A stretch of DNA of 52,994 nucleotides from Methyloversatilis sp. XJ19-49. GTDB lineage: Bacteria; Pseudomonadota; Gammaproteobacteria; Burkholderiales; Rhodocyclaceae. This document shows positions 21,974 through 32,316 of this stretch, piece by piece. Where the stretch lies: assembly GCF_024580145.1 (NCBI RefSeq), contig NZ_JANINI010000008.1, forward strand, positions 159,069 to 212,062. The letters are read 5' to 3'. The translations under genes were made by a program, and so were the position numbers. How positions within the stretch are numbered: position 1 is the stretch's first letter; the number at the start of each line of letters is the position of its first letter. Under the pieces are notes generated by a model. It searched no databases and had not been told where the DNA came from. It saw only the letters and a list, made by a program, of their open reading frames with translations.

Positions 21974-23860
21974 TTGAACAACATGTTCAAAAATCTAGCA
22001 ATCTGGCTCGTCATCGGCATCGTGCTGATGACGGTTTTCAACCAGTTCAACCAGCGCCAGACAGCACAAGGCACGGTCGAGTATTCCGAATTCCTTGACG
22101 AGGTCAAGGCAGGGCGCATTGCGAAGGTTGAAATCCAGGGCCGGACGCTGAATGCTGCGACCGTGGATGGCAAGCGCATCACCTCCTACGCGCCGCCGCA
22201 GGACATCTGGCTGGTCAGCGATCTGCTGAAGAGCAATGTCAAGGTGGTCGCGAAACCGGAGGAAGAGCAGAGCTTCCTGATGAGCATTTTCGTATCGTGG
22301 TTCCCGATGCTGCTGCTGATCGGCGTCTGGATCTTCTTCATGCGTCAGATGCAGGGTGGCGGCCGTGGCGGCGCGTTCTCGTTCGGCAAGTCAAAGGCCC
22401 GGCTGCTCGATGAATCGACCAATACCATCACGTTCGTCGATGTCGCGGGCTGCGACGAGGCGAAGGAAGAAGTGGTCGAACTGGTCGAATTCCTGCGTGA
22501 TCCGTCGAAATTCCAGAAACTGGGTGGCCGCATTCCCAAGGGTGTGCTGCTGGTCGGTTCACCCGGCACCGGCAAGACGCTGCTCGCGAAGGCGATCGCC
22601 GGAGAAGCCAAGGTTCCCTTCTTCTCGATTTCGGGCTCGGATTTCGTTGAAATGTTCGTCGGCGTGGGCGCGGCGCGCGTACGCGACATGTTCGAACAGG
22701 CCAAGAAGCAGGCGCCCTGCATCATCTTCATCGACGAAATCGATGCGGTCGGTCGTCAGCGCGGTGCCGGCATGGGTGGCGGCAACGACGAGCGCGAACA
22801 GACGCTGAACCAGTTGCTGGTCGAAATGGACGGCTTCGAAGGTCAGACCGGCATCATCGTGATCGCCGCGACCAACCGTCCGGACGTGCTCGATCCGGCA
22901 CTGCTGCGCCCGGGCCGCTTCGACCGTCAGGTGGTGGTGCCGCTGCCGGATATCCGCGGTCGCGAACAGATTCTTGCGGTGCACATGCGGAAGGTGCCTC
23001 TGGCACCCGACGTCAAGGCGGAAATCATTGCCCGCGGTACGCCGGGTTTTTCCGGTGCCGATCTGGCCAATCTGGTCAATGAGGCGGCGCTGTTCGCTGC
23101 GCGCGGCAACAAGCGTGTGGTCGACATGGAAGACTTCGAGCGCGCCAAGGACAAGATCATCATGGGTGCCGAGCGCCGCACGATGGTCATGGACGAGGAA
23201 GAAAAGCGGAATACCGCCTATCACGAGTCCGGCCACGCAGTCGTCGGCATGCTGCTGCCCAAGTGCGATCCGGTCCACAAGGTGACGATCATCCCCCGTG
23301 GTCGTGCGCTGGGCGTGACCATGTCGCTGCCCGAGAAGGACCGCTACAGCTACGACAAGGAATACTGCCTGCAGCTCATTTCGATGATGCTGTCAGGGCG
23401 CATCGCAGAAGAGATATTCATGCACCAGATGACCAACGGTGCGGCAAACGACTTCCAGCGCGCAACCGATCTGGCTCGCAGGATGGTGACGCAATGGGGT
23501 ATGTCGGATCTGATGGGCGCCATGGTGTATGGCGAGGAGGAGGGCGAGGTTTTCCTCGGCCGTTCGATGGCCACCCACCGCAACATGTCGGAAACGACCA
23601 TGCAGCGCGTGGATGCTGAAATCCGCCGAATCATCGATGACCGTTACGCCGAAGCGCGGCGCCTGCTCGAAGAGAACCGCGACAAGGTCGAAGCGATGAC
23701 CCAGGCACTGCTGGACTTCGAAACCATCGACGCCGACCAGATCGACGATGTGATGAACAGCCGGCCGGTTCGCCCGCCGAAGCCGACGTCGCGTCCGCCG
23801 AAGCCGTCGGCCGATGGCAACACGCCGGGCGCCGCCCCGAGCGCTGCTGCGCCGGCCTGA
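21974..23860 (+). CDS. ftsH: ATP-dependent zinc metalloprotease FtsH
   Basis: Inner-membrane hexameric AAA protease that degrades misfolded membrane proteins and regulators such as sigma-32 and LpxC. The 628-residue protein has two membrane helices (about 7-22 and 99-120) flanking a small periplasmic domain. Walker A is GSPGTGKT (195-202), Walker [13 protein letters not shown], and the [22 protein letters not shown] follows. The zinc site is HESGH (417-421). The tail is Pro-rich ([12 protein letters not shown]). A TTG start is chosen: GAGG sits about 8 bases before it and [13 protein letters not shown] matches relatives; the ATG three codons later is too far from the ribosome site. Through sigma-32 turnover it ties functionally to the dnaK operon in this window. 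Confidence 0.98.
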   Translation: MNNMFKNLAIWLVIGIVLMTVFNQFNQRQTAQGTVEYSEFLDEVKAGRIAKVEIQGRTLNAATVDGKRITSYAPPQDIWLVSDLLKSNVKVVAKPEEEQSFLMSIFVSWFPMLLLIGVWIFFMRQMQGGGRGGAFSFGKSKARLLDESTNTITFVDVAGCDEAKEEVVELVEFLRDPSKFQKLGGRIPKGVLLVGSPGTGKTLLAKAIAGEAKVPFFSISGSDFVEMFVGVGAARVRDMFEQAKKQAPCIIFIDEIDAVGRQRGAGMGGGNDEREQTLNQLLVEMDGFEGQTGIIVIAATNRPDVLDPALLRPGRFDRQVVVPLPDIRGREQILAVHMRKVPLAPDVKAEIIARGTPGFSGADLANLVNEAALFAARGNKRVVDMEDFERAKDKIIMGAERRTMVMDEEEKRNTAYHESGHAVVGMLLPKCDPVHKVTIIPRGRALGVTMSLPEKDRYSYDKEYCLQLISMMLSGRIAEEIFMHQMTNGAANDFQRATDLARRMVTQWGMSDLMGAMVYGEEEGEVFLGRSMATHRNMSETTMQRVDAEIRRIIDDRYAEARRLLEENRDKVEAMTQALLDFETIDADQIDDVMNSRPVRPPKPTSRPPKPSADGNTPGAAPSAAAPA

Positions 23861-23882
23861 TCGACGCCGTGCTGCAACCCCG

Positions 23883-23912
23883 ACCGGAGGCTGATGCCTC
23901 CGGTTTTCTTTT
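23883..23912 (+). terminator. Intrinsic terminator after ftsH
   Basis: ACCGGAGGC (23883-23891) pairs with GCCTCCGGT (23896-23904) around TGAT, followed by a T-rich run to 23912. It ends just before folP. Confidence 0.92.
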
Positions 23913-23921
23913 GTGAGCGCC

Positions 23922-24779
23922 ATGAACACATCGTCCGCCGCCAGAAGCTTTCACTGCGGTGACTACCGCCTTCCGCTCGACCACCCGCTGATCATGGGCA
24001 TCATCAATGCCACGCCGGATTCATTCTCGGGCGACGGCGTGGCCTTCGACCTCGAACGCGCCGTGGCGCAGGCTCAACAGTTCATCGCCGATGGCGCAGA
24101 CGTGCTGGACATCGGTGGCGAATCGACCCGTCCCGGCTCCGATCCGGTCTCTGCGGAAGAAGAACTGCGCCGGGTCGTACCGGTTATCGAAGCGCTGTCC
24201 GGCCTGGGCGTGCCGCTTTCGATCGACACCTGGAAGCCGGAGGTGATGCGGGCAGCTCTGGCCGCGGGTGCGTCGCTGGTCAATGACGTCAACGGTCTGC
24301 GCGCACCCGGCGCACTGGACGTTGTCGCAGCAACCGATGCCGGCGTGTGCATCATGCACATGCAGGGCACGCCACAAACCATGCAGGTTTCGCCGAGTTA
24401 TGCCGATGTATGCCGTGAAGTGACTGATTTCCTTCTGCAAAGCGCGCAGCGGGCGCAGGATGCGGGCGTTGTCCGGTCGCGGATCATGCTCGATCCGGGT
24501 TTCGGTTTCGGCAAGACCTCAGCACACAACCTGGAATTGATCCAGGGGCTGACCGATCTGGCCGGATGCGGTTACCCGTTGCTGGTCGGTCTGTCCCGCA
24601 AATCCGTGCTGGGGCGGCTGACCGGGCGCCCGGTGTCCGACCGGACCGCGGCGAGTATCGCGGCGGCGCTGGCTTCGGTGGCGCGTGGGGCATGGATGGT
24701 ACGGGTACACGATGTGGCGGCGACGCGCGACGCGCTGGCTGTCTGGCAGGTCGCAGGGATTTTCCCCGACTGCCCTTGA
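23922..24779 (+). CDS. folP: Dihydropteroate synthase
   Basis: Condenses p-aminobenzoate with dihydropterin pyrophosphate in folate synthesis; the sulfonamide target. The 285-residue enzyme has the two DHPS signatures [18 protein letters not shown] (about 22-39) and [14 protein letters not shown] (about 63-76), then [25 protein letters not shown] and LVGLSRKS. The ATG is preferred; an in-frame GTG nine bases upstream directly follows the ftsH terminator T-run. It is followed 13 bases later by glmM, the same pairing as in E. coli. Confidence 0.97.
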   Translation: MNTSSAARSFHCGDYRLPLDHPLIMGIINATPDSFSGDGVAFDLERAVAQAQQFIADGADVLDIGGESTRPGSDPVSAEEELRRVVPVIEALSGLGVPLSIDTWKPEVMRAALAAGASLVNDVNGLRAPGALDVVAATDAGVCIMHMQGTPQTMQVSPSYADVCREVTDFLLQSAQRAQDAGVVRSRIMLDPGFGFGKTSAHNLELIQGLTDLAGCGYPLLVGLSRKSVLGRLTGRPVSDRTAASIAAALASVARGAWMVRVHDVAATRDALAVWQVAGIFPDCP

Positions 24780-24792
24780 GGAGACAAACAAG

Positions 24793-26148
24793 ATGTCGAG
24801 ACGTTATTTCGGTACTGATGGCGTGCGTGGCCGTGTGGGTCAGGCGCCGATCACCCCCGATTTCGTGATGCGGCTCGGCTATGCAGCCGGACGCGTGCTG
24901 GTGGCCACCGAACACCTGCCAGCCGGAGAGCATCCGGCGGTGCTGATCGGCAAGGACACGCGGGTGTCGGGCTACATGCTCGAAGCCGCCCTGGAAGCGG
25001 GCTTTGCTGCAGCCGGGGTTGATACCATGCTGGCCAAGGTGGTGCCGACACCGGCCGTCGCCTATCTGACACGTGCGTTGCGCCTGCAGGCAGGCGTCGT
25101 GATCAGCGCCTCTCACAACCCGTTCGAAGATAACGGGATCAAGTTCTTCTCCGCGCGCGGCACCAAGTTGCCCGACGAGGTCGAACTGCAGATCGAGGCA
25201 TTGCTCGACGAACCGATGGGCTGCATGGAGTCGTCGCGACTGGGCAAGGCGCGCCGCATCGAGGATGCACCGGGTCGCTACATCGAGTTCTGCAAAAGTA
25301 CTTTTCCGACCGAACTCGATCTGCGCGGGCTGAAGATCGCGGTCGACTGCGCGCATGGTGCGGCGTACTCGATCGCGCCCAAGGTATTCCACGAACTGGG
25401 TGCCGAAGTGGTTTGCGTGGGTTGCAGCCCGAACGGCATGAACATCAATGACGGCGTGGGTGCCACGGCGCCGGCATCGCTGTCCGCGGCGGTCCGCACC
25501 TACGGTGCGGATATCGGCATCGCGCTGGACGGCGACGCCGACCGCCTGATGATGTGCGATGCCTCCGGCCGAATCTACGATGGCGACGAACTGCTGTACG
25601 TGATCGCCGGCCAGCGGCTGCGCGAAGGCCGGCTGAACGGTGTGGTCGGCACGCTGATGACCAATCTGGCGCTGGAGCATGCACTGCACGAAATGGGTGT
25701 CGGTCTGGCGCGCGCCAAGGTCGGCGACCGCTACGTGCTCGAAGCGCTGCACAAGCAGGGCTGGCGCCTGGGTGGCGAGAATTCCGGTCACATCATCGAC
25801 CTCGATCGCCATACGACGGGTGACGGCATCGTCGCTGCACTGCAGGTGCTCGCGGCGCTGCGCTCGCAGGACGTGAGTCTCGATCAGGCCTGTTCCGGAC
25901 TTAAGCTCTATCCGCAGAAGCTTGTCAATGTGAAGCTTCGCCCGGGATTCGACTGGTCCAAGGCGCCGATCATCGATCAGACGCGCATCGAAGTCGAAGG
26001 TGAACTTGCCCAGCGTGGTCGCGTGCTGCTGCGTCCGTCGGGCACCGAGCCGTTGTTGCGCGTCATGGTCGAAGGTCAGGATGCGGCGGAAGTCGGTCGG
26101 CTCGCGCTGCGACTGGCCGAAGTCGTCAAGTCCGCGATGGCTGCCTGA
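24793..26148 (+). CDS. glmM: Phosphoglucosamine mutase
   Basis: Converts glucosamine-6-phosphate to glucosamine-1-phosphate for UDP-GlcNAc, feeding peptidoglycan and lipopolysaccharide. The 451-residue protein starts [16 protein letters not shown]. It has the phosphoserine loop [16 protein letters not shown] (catalytic S107), the metal loop DGDADR, the sugar loop GGENSGHI and the phosphate loop [16 protein letters not shown] strong ribosome site (GAGGAGA) begins at the end of folP, 14 bases before the ATG. Confidence 0.98.
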   Translation: MSRRYFGTDGVRGRVGQAPITPDFVMRLGYAAGRVLVATEHLPAGEHPAVLIGKDTRVSGYMLEAALEAGFAAAGVDTMLAKVVPTPAVAYLTRALRLQAGVVISASHNPFEDNGIKFFSARGTKLPDEVELQIEALLDEPMGCMESSRLGKARRIEDAPGRYIEFCKSTFPTELDLRGLKIAVDCAHGAAYSIAPKVFHELGAEVVCVGCSPNGMNINDGVGATAPASLSAAVRTYGADIGIALDGDADRLMMCDASGRIYDGDELLYVIAGQRLREGRLNGVVGTLMTNLALEHALHEMGVGLARAKVGDRYVLEALHKQGWRLGGENSGHIIDLDRHTTGDGIVAALQVLAALRSQDVSLDQACSGLKLYPQKLVNVKLRPGFDWSKAPIIDQTRIEVEGELAQRGRVLLRPSGTEPLLRVMVEGQDAAEVGRLALRLAEVVKSAMAA

Positions 26149-26169
26149 CGGCCCCTCGGTCTTCGTCAG

Positions 26170-26210
26170 AAAATGCCGCCTCCGCACGTGCGGGGCGGCA
26201 TTTTGTTTTG
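26170..26210 (+). terminator. Intrinsic terminator after glmM
   Basis: AAAATGCCGCC (26170-26180) pairs with GGCGGCATTTT (26194-26204), with an inner CCGCA/TGCGG stem, followed by TTTTGTTTTG. It ends the ftsH-folP-glmM stretch before metY. Confidence 0.92.
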
Positions 26211-26221
26211 CTGCACCGCTT

Positions 26222-26250
26222 TTGTGCGAGCGGCCTGTCGCGTGTAGATT
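26222..26250 (+). promoter_or_regulatory. Candidate sigma-70 promoter of metY
   Basis: TTGTGC (26222-26227), a 17-base spacer and TAGATT (26245-26250) start 59 bases before metY. The leader is only about 20 bases, too short to hold a riboswitch. Confidence 0.5.
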
Positions 26251-26280
26251 TCCGCCCTTCAAGTCAGGGAGGACACTACC

Positions 26281-27552
26281 ATGCGTTTCGACACGCTCGC
26301 CATCCACGCCGGGTATTCGCCGGATCCGACCACCAAGGCGGTGGCGGTGCCGATCTATCAGACCACCAGCTACGCCTTCGACGACACCCAGCACGGGGCC
26401 GACCTGTTCGACCTCAAGGTTCGCGGCAACATCTACACCCGCATCATGAACCCGACCAACGACGTGCTGGAACAGCGCGTCGCCGCCCTCGAAGGCGGCA
26501 TCGGGGCGCTGGCGCTGGCCTCCGGCCAGGCGGCGATCACCTACGCGATCATGACCATCGCCGAGGCGGGCGACAACATCGTCGCCACGTCCGCGCTGTA
26601 TGGCGGCACCTACAATCTGTTCGCACACACGCTGCCGCAGTACGGCATCGAGGTGCGCTTCGTCGATGCGGCCGATCCGGCCTCGGTTGCGGCGAAGATC
26701 GACGCCCGCACGAAAGCGGTGTTCTGCGAGTCGATCGGCAATCCACTCGGCAATGTGGTCGACTTCGCTGCCTTCGCCGAAGTGGCGCACCACGCCGGCG
26801 TGCCGCTTATCGTCGACAACACCGTGCCGTCGCCCTGGCTGACACGGCCGATCGAACACGGCGCCGACATCGTCGTGCATTCACTGACCAAGTACATGGG
26901 CGGTCATGGCACCAGCCTCGGCGGCATCATCGTCGACGGTGGCCGGTTCCCATGGGCCGAACACAAGGCGCGCTTTCGCCGGCTGAACGAACCGGAAGTA
27001 AGCTATCACGGCGTGATCTACACCGAGGCGCTGGGGCCGGCAGCGTATATCGGCCGGGCACGCACGGTGCCGCTGCGCAACATGGGCGCGGCGATTTCGC
27101 CGTTCAACAGCTTCCTGATACTGCAGGGACTCGAAACGCTGGGGCTGCGCATGGACCGCCACTGCGAGAACGCGACCGTGGTTGCCCGTCATCTGCAGTC
27201 GCATCCCAAGGTCGAATGGGTCAATTACGCCGGCTTGCCGGAGCACGCGAGCCACGGTCTGGTGCAGCGCTATTTCGGCGGCAAGGCGTCCGGGCTGCTT
27301 ACCTTCGGCGTCAAGGGCGGTCGAGAGGCCGGGGCGCGCTTCCAGGACGCGCTGAAGCTGATCACCCGGCTGGTCAACATCGGCGACGCCAAGTCACTGG
27401 CCTGCCATCCGGCTTCGACCACCCACCGCCAGTTGTCGCCGGACGAGCTGAAGCGGGCCGGCGTGTCTGAAGACATGGTGCGCCTGTCGATCGGCATCGA
27501 GCACATCGACGACATCGTGGACGATCTGGAACAGGCGCTGCAGACCGTTTGA
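26281..27552 (+). CDS. metY: O-acetylhomoserine aminocarboxypropyltransferase (sulfhydrylase)
   Basis: PLP enzyme that makes homocysteine from O-acetylhomoserine and sulfide, in direct-sulfhydrylation methionine synthesis. The 423-residue protein belongs to the Cys/Met-metabolism family: TRIMNPTNDVLEQRVAALEGG, SALYGGTYNLF, and PLP lysine K204 in HSLTKYMGGHG. A length near 425 with the 50-residue insertion after K204 (RFRRLNEPEVSYHGVIYTEALG) favours MetY over MetB or MetZ (about 390). The substrate could be the succinyl ester. A good ribosome site (GGGAGG) precedes the ATG. It stands between two terminated units, so it seems to be an insertion between glmM and pstS. Confidence 0.9.
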   Translation: MRFDTLAIHAGYSPDPTTKAVAVPIYQTTSYAFDDTQHGADLFDLKVRGNIYTRIMNPTNDVLEQRVAALEGGIGALALASGQAAITYAIMTIAEAGDNIVATSALYGGTYNLFAHTLPQYGIEVRFVDAADPASVAAKIDARTKAVFCESIGNPLGNVVDFAAFAEVAHHAGVPLIVDNTVPSPWLTRPIEHGADIVVHSLTKYMGGHGTSLGGIIVDGGRFPWAEHKARFRRLNEPEVSYHGVIYTEALGPAAYIGRARTVPLRNMGAAISPFNSFLILQGLETLGLRMDRHCENATVVARHLQSHPKVEWVNYAGLPEHASHGLVQRYFGGKASGLLTFGVKGGREAGARFQDALKLITRLVNIGDAKSLACHPASTTHRQLSPDELKRAGVSEDMVRLSIGIEHIDDIVDDLEQALQTV

Positions 27553-27587
27553 TGACGCTCTGACGGGTGGTTCGATCAATTGTTACA

Positions 27588-27616
27588 CCTTCACATGGTT
27601 GTAACATAGCCTTCAT
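27588..27616 (+). promoter_or_regulatory. Candidate PhoB box before pstS
   Basis: Three heptamers repeat at exact 11-base spacing: CCTTCAC (27588), TTGTAAC (27599), CCTTCAT (27610). Each matches CTGTCAY at 5 of 7 positions. The 4-base linkers are AT-containing, as in PhoB sites. A weak -10 (CATAGA, 27614-27619) follows the first two units. The region also holds an inverted repeat TGTTACA/TGTAACA (27581-27606). It lies 50 bases before pstS. Confidence 0.55.
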
Positions 27617-27665
27617 AGACTGCGAAGGTCGCATCGAAATCGATGACACCTTACGGAGACTACTG

Positions 27666-28664
27666 ATGAACGTACGCAAGATCGCCACCCTGACCGCCGC
27701 CCTTGGCGCCCTGTTTGCATCCGGCTCGGCTCTCGCTCAGGCGCTGATCAAGATCGACGGTTCCAGCACCGTATTTCCGGTGACCGAAGCGGTTGCCGAA
27801 GAATTCATGAAGCTGAAGAAGGGCAAGGTGCAGGTGACCGTGGGGATTTCCGGCACGGGCGGCGGCTTCAAGAAGTTCTGCCGCGGCGAAACTGCGATCC
27901 AGGACGCTTCGCGCCCCATCCTCGAGAAGGAAATGGCGGATTGCAAGGCGGCAGGCATCAAGTACATCGAGCTGCCGGTTGCGTTCGACGCACTGACCGT
28001 CGTGATGAACCCGAAGAACACCTTCCTGAAGCAGGCGACCGTCGAAGAACTGAAGAAGATGTGGGAGCCGGCCGCCCAGGGCAAGATCACCAAGTGGAAT
28101 CAGGTCAATCCGGCCTGGCCCGATGCGCCGATGAAGCTGTTCGGCGCTGGTGCCGACTCGGGTACCTTCGACTACTTCACCGAAGCCATCGTCGGCAAGT
28201 CCAAGTCCAGCCGTGGCGATTTCACCGCGTCGGAAGATGACAACGTGCTTGTGCAGGGCGTGTCGCGCGACGTCAATGCGATTGGCTACTTCGGTTACGC
28301 CTACTACGCGGAAAACAAGGACAAGCTGAATGCGGTGCCCATCGTCAATCCGAAGACCGGCAAGGCAGTGCTGCCGTCGCTCGAAGCGGTGATTGCCGGC
28401 GAATACCAGCCCCTTTCGCGTCCGATCTTCATCTACGTGAATGCGGCTGAAGCGAACCGACCGGAGGTGAAGGAGTTTGTCGATTACTACCTCAAGGAAA
28501 GCGCGGAACTCGTCAAGGAAGTTAAATACGTTCCGCTGACGCCTGCTGACTACAAGCATGCGCATGAAAACTTCGAAAAGCGTCGTACCGGTACGGCTTT
28601 CGGTGGTGTTGCCGAGGTGGGTGTGACGATATCTGAACTGCTCAAGCGCGATCCTAAGGAATAA
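27666..28664 (+). CDS. pstS: Phosphate ABC transporter periplasmic binding protein PstS
   Basis: Captures inorganic phosphate in the periplasm for the PstCAB transporter. The 332-residue precursor has a Sec signal peptide ([26 protein letters not shown], cleavage near 25). It keeps PstS phosphate-contact motifs: [41 protein letters not shown] and [17 protein letters not shown] ribosome site precedes the chosen ATG; the longer upstream frame has no support. A terminator hairpin after the gene would leave more pstS than pstCAB mRNA. Confidence 0.95.
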   Translation: MNVRKIATLTAALGALFASGSALAQALIKIDGSSTVFPVTEAVAEEFMKLKKGKVQVTVGISGTGGGFKKFCRGETAIQDASRPILEKEMADCKAAGIKYIELPVAFDALTVVMNPKNTFLKQATVEELKKMWEPAAQGKITKWNQVNPAWPDAPMKLFGAGADSGTFDYFTEAIVGKSKSSRGDFTASEDDNVLVQGVSRDVNAIGYFGYAYYAENKDKLNAVPIVNPKTGKAVLPSLEAVIAGEYQPLSRPIFIYVNAAEANRPEVKEFVDYYLKESAELVKEVKYVPLTPADYKHAHENFEKRRTGTAFGGVAEVGVTISELLKRDPKE

Positions 28665-28679
28665 CAATCGCGCGCTGCG

Positions 28680-28706
28680 GCCCCGGGGTCTTTCCCGGGG
28701 CTTTTT
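28680..28706 (+). terminator. Hairpin terminator between pstS and pstC
   Basis: GCCCCGGG (28680-28687) pairs with CCCGGGGC (28694-28701) around a 6-base loop, then TTTTT. It probably acts as a partial terminator, keeping the binding protein in excess over the membrane subunits. Confidence 0.88.
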
Positions 28707-28756
28707 GTTGTCCAGTCGCCGCAATTGCCGGTGGCCGATAGAATGAGCGCCCCACA

Positions 28757-29713
28757 ATGTCCGCCAACGCCCCGCCTATGTCAGCACCTTTGTCGAGTGC
28801 GCCCGATACGGTCAGCGACCGCTTGCGCAAGCGCGCATCCCGTCACGTCAAGGAACGGCTGATCGAATTTGTCCTTTTCGGCGCAGCGTCGATTTCGGTG
28901 ATCACGACGATCGCCATTGTCTATGTACTGTTCAACGAATCGCTGACGTTGTTCGAGCACGTGTCGTTGTGGGATTTCCTGACCGACACGCAATGGACGC
29001 CGCTGTTCGACGACGCCCACTACGGCATCATGGTGCTGTTGTCCGGCACCCTTACCAGTTCGTTTGTCGCACTGGCAGTGGCCCTGCCGCTGGGCACCAT
29101 CATCGCGATCTACCTCTCCGAATTCGCATCATTCAAGACGCGCGAAATTGCCAAGCCCTTTCTTGAGCTTCTCGGCGGCGTGCCCACCATCGTTTATGGC
29201 TATTTCGCGCTGACGGTAGTGACACCCATTCTGCAGAAGATCTACCCGGAACTTCCCGGCTTCAGCCTGCTTTCGGCGGGTCTGGTGATGGGCATCATGA
29301 TCATTCCCTACGTCAGTTCACTTTCGGAAGACGCGATGCGCGCGGTGCCGATGAGCTTGCGCGAGGGCTCTTATGCAATGGGGGCGACCCGTCTGCAGAC
29401 CGCGCTGCGCACCGTGGTGCCGGCGGCGACATCCGGTATCGCCTCGGCCTACATCCTGGGTATTTCGCGGGCAGTCGGCGAAACGATGATCCTTGCCGTC
29501 GCTGCCGGCATGCAGCCCAATCTCACGCTGAACCCGTTGGAGCCGGGCGCGACCATCACGTCCTACATCGTGCAGGTTGCCCTGGGCGACTTGCCGCATG
29601 GCTCGATCGGATACCAGACGATCTTTGCGGCCGGCCTGACGCTGATGCTGCTGACCCTGTGCTTCAACCTGCTTGGCTATTACCTGCGCAAGCGTTTCCG
29701 TGAGGTGTACTGA
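28757..29713 (+). CDS. pstC: Phosphate ABC transporter permease PstC
   Basis: Inner-membrane channel subunit pairing with PstA. The 318-residue protein has six predicted helices (first about 38-60, last about 285-307). The ABC permease EAA loop is EGSYAMGATRLQTALRTVVPAA (about 208-229), followed by GISRAVGETMI. The N-terminal 30 residues are polar (RLRKRASRHVKERL). It starts 50 bases after the pstS terminator and is followed 3 bases later by pstA. Confidence 0.96.
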   Translation: MSANAPPMSAPLSSAPDTVSDRLRKRASRHVKERLIEFVLFGAASISVITTIAIVYVLFNESLTLFEHVSLWDFLTDTQWTPLFDDAHYGIMVLLSGTLTSSFVALAVALPLGTIIAIYLSEFASFKTREIAKPFLELLGGVPTIVYGYFALTVVTPILQKIYPELPGFSLLSAGLVMGIMIIPYVSSLSEDAMRAVPMSLREGSYAMGATRLQTALRTVVPAATSGIASAYILGISRAVGETMILAVAAGMQPNLTLNPLEPGATITSYIVQVALGDLPHGSIGYQTIFAAGLTLMLLTLCFNLLGYYLRKRFREVY

Positions 29714-29716
29714 GCG

Positions 29717-30640
29717 ATGAATCAACAGGATATCCAGGCCATTCGGGCCATGATCACGCGCCATAAGCGGTGGGACATGATGTTCGGCCTGCTGGGCTTG
29801 CTGGCATTGATGATCGGTGTGCTGACCTTCACCGCATTGTTTGCCGAAATGGCGATCAAGGGCGCCGAGCGCCTTGACTACGATTTCTTCACCAGCTTTC
29901 CGTCTCGCCGCGCAGGCAGCGCCGGCATCCTTACGGCTTGGGTCGGCACCATTCTGGTCATGATCGTGACAGCGATGTCCGCCGTGCCGCTCGGCGTCGC
30001 AGCGGGTATCTACCTTGAGGAGTACGCGCCGAAGAACTGGGTGACGGACATCATCGAGATCAACGTGACCAACCTCGCAGGCGTGCCCTCCATCGTGTAT
30101 GGCCTGCTGGCGCTTGGGTTGTTCGTCTACAAGTTCGGTTTCGGTCAGAGCGTGCTGTCGGCCGGCCTGACGCTGGGACTGCTGATCCTGCCGGTGGTCA
30201 TCGTTGCGACCCGGGAATCCATCCGCGCCATCCCGCAGATGGTGCGTGAGGGTTCGTATGCCTGTGGCGCCACCACATGGCAGACGGTGAAGGACCACAT
30301 CCTGCCGTACTCGAGTGCCGGCATCCTGACCGGCATCATCATCGGCATGGCCCGCGCGATCGGTGAAACCGCGCCCATCATCACGATCGGCGCGCTCACC
30401 TTTATCGCGTTCCTGCCGCCTGCGCCGATCGGTGACGTCGCGCCCTTCATCAATTTCGATTGGCTGCTTGCGCCCTTCACGGTCATGCCTATCCAGATGT
30501 TCAACTGGACATCCCGCCCGGAAGCCGCCTTCCAGGTGAATGCGGCAGCGGCCGGCTTCGTGCTCGTGCTGATGACGCTCGCCATGAATGGCACTGCAAT
30601 CTGGCTGCGCTATCGTCTGCGCCGCAACATCAAGTGGTAA
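29717..30640 (+). CDS. pstA: Phosphate ABC transporter permease PstA
   Basis: Second membrane subunit of the phosphate channel. The 307-residue protein has a short cytoplasmic N-terminus, six predicted helices, and the EAA-type loop [26 protein letters not shown] (about 177-202), followed by [57 protein letters not shown] is characteristic of PstA. Tightly linked to pstC. Confidence 0.96.
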   Translation: MNQQDIQAIRAMITRHKRWDMMFGLLGLLALMIGVLTFTALFAEMAIKGAERLDYDFFTSFPSRRAGSAGILTAWVGTILVMIVTAMSAVPLGVAAGIYLEEYAPKNWVTDIIEINVTNLAGVPSIVYGLLALGLFVYKFGFGQSVLSAGLTLGLLILPVVIVATRESIRAIPQMVREGSYACGATTWQTVKDHILPYSSAGILTGIIIGMARAIGETAPIITIGALTFIAFLPPAPIGDVAPFINFDWLLAPFTVMPIQMFNWTSRPEAAFQVNAAAAGFVLVLMTLAMNGTAIWLRYRLRRNIKW

Positions 30641-30674
30641 GCGGCATCGCCCCCTGCATCCTGAGAGACCTGAC

Positions 30675-31460
30675 ATGAATACCGTGACCGACGCGAGCAT
30701 CGCCACCAAGGCCGAGGTACAGAACCTCGATTTCCACTACGGCGCCTTTCATGCCCTGAAGGGCATCAACATGCCGGTTCACGAGAAGAAGGTGACGGCG
30801 CTGATCGGCCCGTCGGGTTGCGGCAAGTCGACGCTGCTGCGCTGCTTCAACCGCATGCACGATCTGTATCCGGGTAACCGCTACGACGGCAAGATCATTC
30901 TGTACCCGGACAACACCAATCTGCTCGACCAGGACGTCGATCCGATCGAGGTGCGCATGCGCATCAGCATGGTGTTCCAGAAGCCGAATCCCTTTCCCAA
31001 GTCGATTTACGAGAATGTCGCCTATGGTCTGCGCGTGCGCGGCGAAAAGCGCCGTTCGGTGATCGACGAACGGGTCGAGGAAGCGCTGCGCGGCGCGGCA
31101 CTGTGGGAAGAGGTCAAGAACCGCCTGAACGAGCTGGGTGCCAATCTGTCCGGCGGGCAGCAGCAGCGGTTGTGCATTGCGCGCGCACTGGCGACCGATC
31201 CGGAAATCATCCTGTTCGATGAGCCCACATCGGCGCTCGATCCGATCGCCACCGCCAGCATCGAGGAGCTGGTGACCGAACTGAAGGACAAGGTGACCAT
31301 CCTCATCGTGACCCACAACATGCAGCAGGCGGCGCGCGTCAGCGACTACACCGCCTACATGTTCATGGGCGAACTGATGGAATTCGGCCTGACCGACCAG
31401 ATATTCATCAAGCCGCAACGCAAGGAAACCGAGGACTACATCACCGGTCGATTCGGCTGA
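30675..31460 (+). CDS. pstB: Phosphate ABC transporter ATP-binding protein PstB
   Basis: Cytoplasmic ATPase that drives phosphate import. The 261-residue protein has Walker A GPSGCGKS (45-52), a Q-loop in [21 protein letters not shown], the signature LSGGQQQRL, Walker [15 protein letters not shown], and the switch His in VTHNMQQA. The ATG chosen gives the family-like length; the open frame upstream overlaps pstA. A terminator follows at once, and no phoU gene follows, unlike the common pstSCAB-phoU order. Confidence 0.97.
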   Translation: MNTVTDASIATKAEVQNLDFHYGAFHALKGINMPVHEKKVTALIGPSGCGKSTLLRCFNRMHDLYPGNRYDGKIILYPDNTNLLDQDVDPIEVRMRISMVFQKPNPFPKSIYENVAYGLRVRGEKRRSVIDERVEEALRGAALWEEVKNRLNELGANLSGGQQQRLCIARALATDPEIILFDEPTSALDPIATASIEELVTELKDKVTILIVTHNMQQAARVSDYTAYMFMGELMEFGLTDQIFIKPQRKETEDYITGRFG

Positions 31461-31481
31461 CCTGCGTCCGTCCGACGTGCG

Positions 31482-31531
31482 AACCCCGGATTTTTGCGCA
31501 GCCATGCGCTAGAATCCGGGGTTTTGCTTTT
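31482..31531 (+). terminator. Intrinsic terminator after pstB
   Basis: AACCCCGGATT (31482-31492) pairs perfectly with AATCCGGGGTT (31513-31523). The loop contains a second stem, GCGCA/TGCGC, and T-rich sequence follows (TTGCTTTT). It separates pst from tpiA. Confidence 0.88.
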
Positions 31532-31551
31532 GGCAGGTGACTGTGGCGGCG

Positions 31552-32307
31552 ATGCGAACACTGGTCGTAGGCAATTGGAAGATGCATGGCTCGAAGTCGG
31601 CCAACACTGAACTGCTCGAGGCCTTGCGCGATGCGCCGGCCCCGGGTTTCCCGGTGGCGGTCTGCGTGCCGTTTCCCTATCTGCATCAGGCAGCCGATCT
31701 GCTTTCGGGGTCCTCTGTTGGCTGGGGCGCCCAGAATCTGAGCGAACACGCACAGTACGGCGCCTACACGGGCGAAGTGTCTGGAGCAATGTTGAAGGAT
31801 TTCGGCTGTCGCTACGTGCTGGTTGGCCATTCCGAGCGGCGCGCGCTGTACGGCGAGAGCGACGCGCTCGTCGCAGCCAAGACAGAAAGCGCACTGGCAG
31901 CTGATCTGATCCCGGTTCTTTGCTTGGGCGAAACGCTGGACGAGCGCGAACGTGCCGTGACCGAGTCCGTGGTCGAGCGGCAGCTGACGGCGGTCCACCA
32001 GCGTATCGGAAGCGAGGCCCTGGCGCGCTGCGTCATTGCCTATGAACCCGTTTGGGCCATCGGCACCGGCGTGACCGCCACACCGGCGCAGGCGCAGGCG
32101 GTGCACGCCTTCATTCGTGCGCGCCTCGAAGCACTGTGCGGTTCGGCAGTCGCAGCGGGTGCATCGATTCTTTATGGCGGCAGTGTCAAGCCGCAAAACG
32201 CAGCCGAACTTTTCAGCCAGCCTGATATTGACGGCGGTCTTATTGGCGGCGCGGCGCTGGTGGCGGGGGACTTCCTCGCCATCGTTGCAGCTGCTGCTGC
32301 ATCCTGA
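31552..32307 (+). CDS. tpiA: Triosephosphate isomerase
   Basis: Interconverts dihydroxyacetone phosphate and glyceraldehyde-3-phosphate in glycolysis and gluconeogenesis. The 251-residue protein begins MRTLVVGNWKMHGSK with the substrate-binding Asn and Lys. It has catalytic H93 in VLVGHSERR, catalytic E165 in AYEPVWAIGTG, and the phosphate loop ILYGGSVKPQNA. The ATG gives the standard length; an in-frame GTG 15 bases upstream is possible. It is followed directly by secG, a common proteobacterial pairing. Confidence 0.96.
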   Translation: MRTLVVGNWKMHGSKSANTELLEALRDAPAPGFPVAVCVPFPYLHQAADLLSGSSVGWGAQNLSEHAQYGAYTGEVSGAMLKDFGCRYVLVGHSERRALYGESDALVAAKTESALAADLIPVLCLGETLDERERAVTESVVERQLTAVHQRIGSEALARCVIAYEPVWAIGTGVTATPAQAQAVHAFIRARLEALCGSAVAAGASILYGGSVKPQNAAELFSQPDIDGGLIGGAALVAGDFLAIVAAAAAS

Positions 32308-32316
32308 GGTGATTTG

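Noticed and set aside
26205-26280. SAM-sensing riboswitch before metY
   Set aside because: Predicted leader is about 20 bases and no conserved riboswitch core is visible.
24484-26880. 798-residue minus-strand open frame opposite folP, glmM and metY
   Set aside because: Spans three confident plus-strand genes and two regulatory gaps; composition is that of a reverse-complement shadow.
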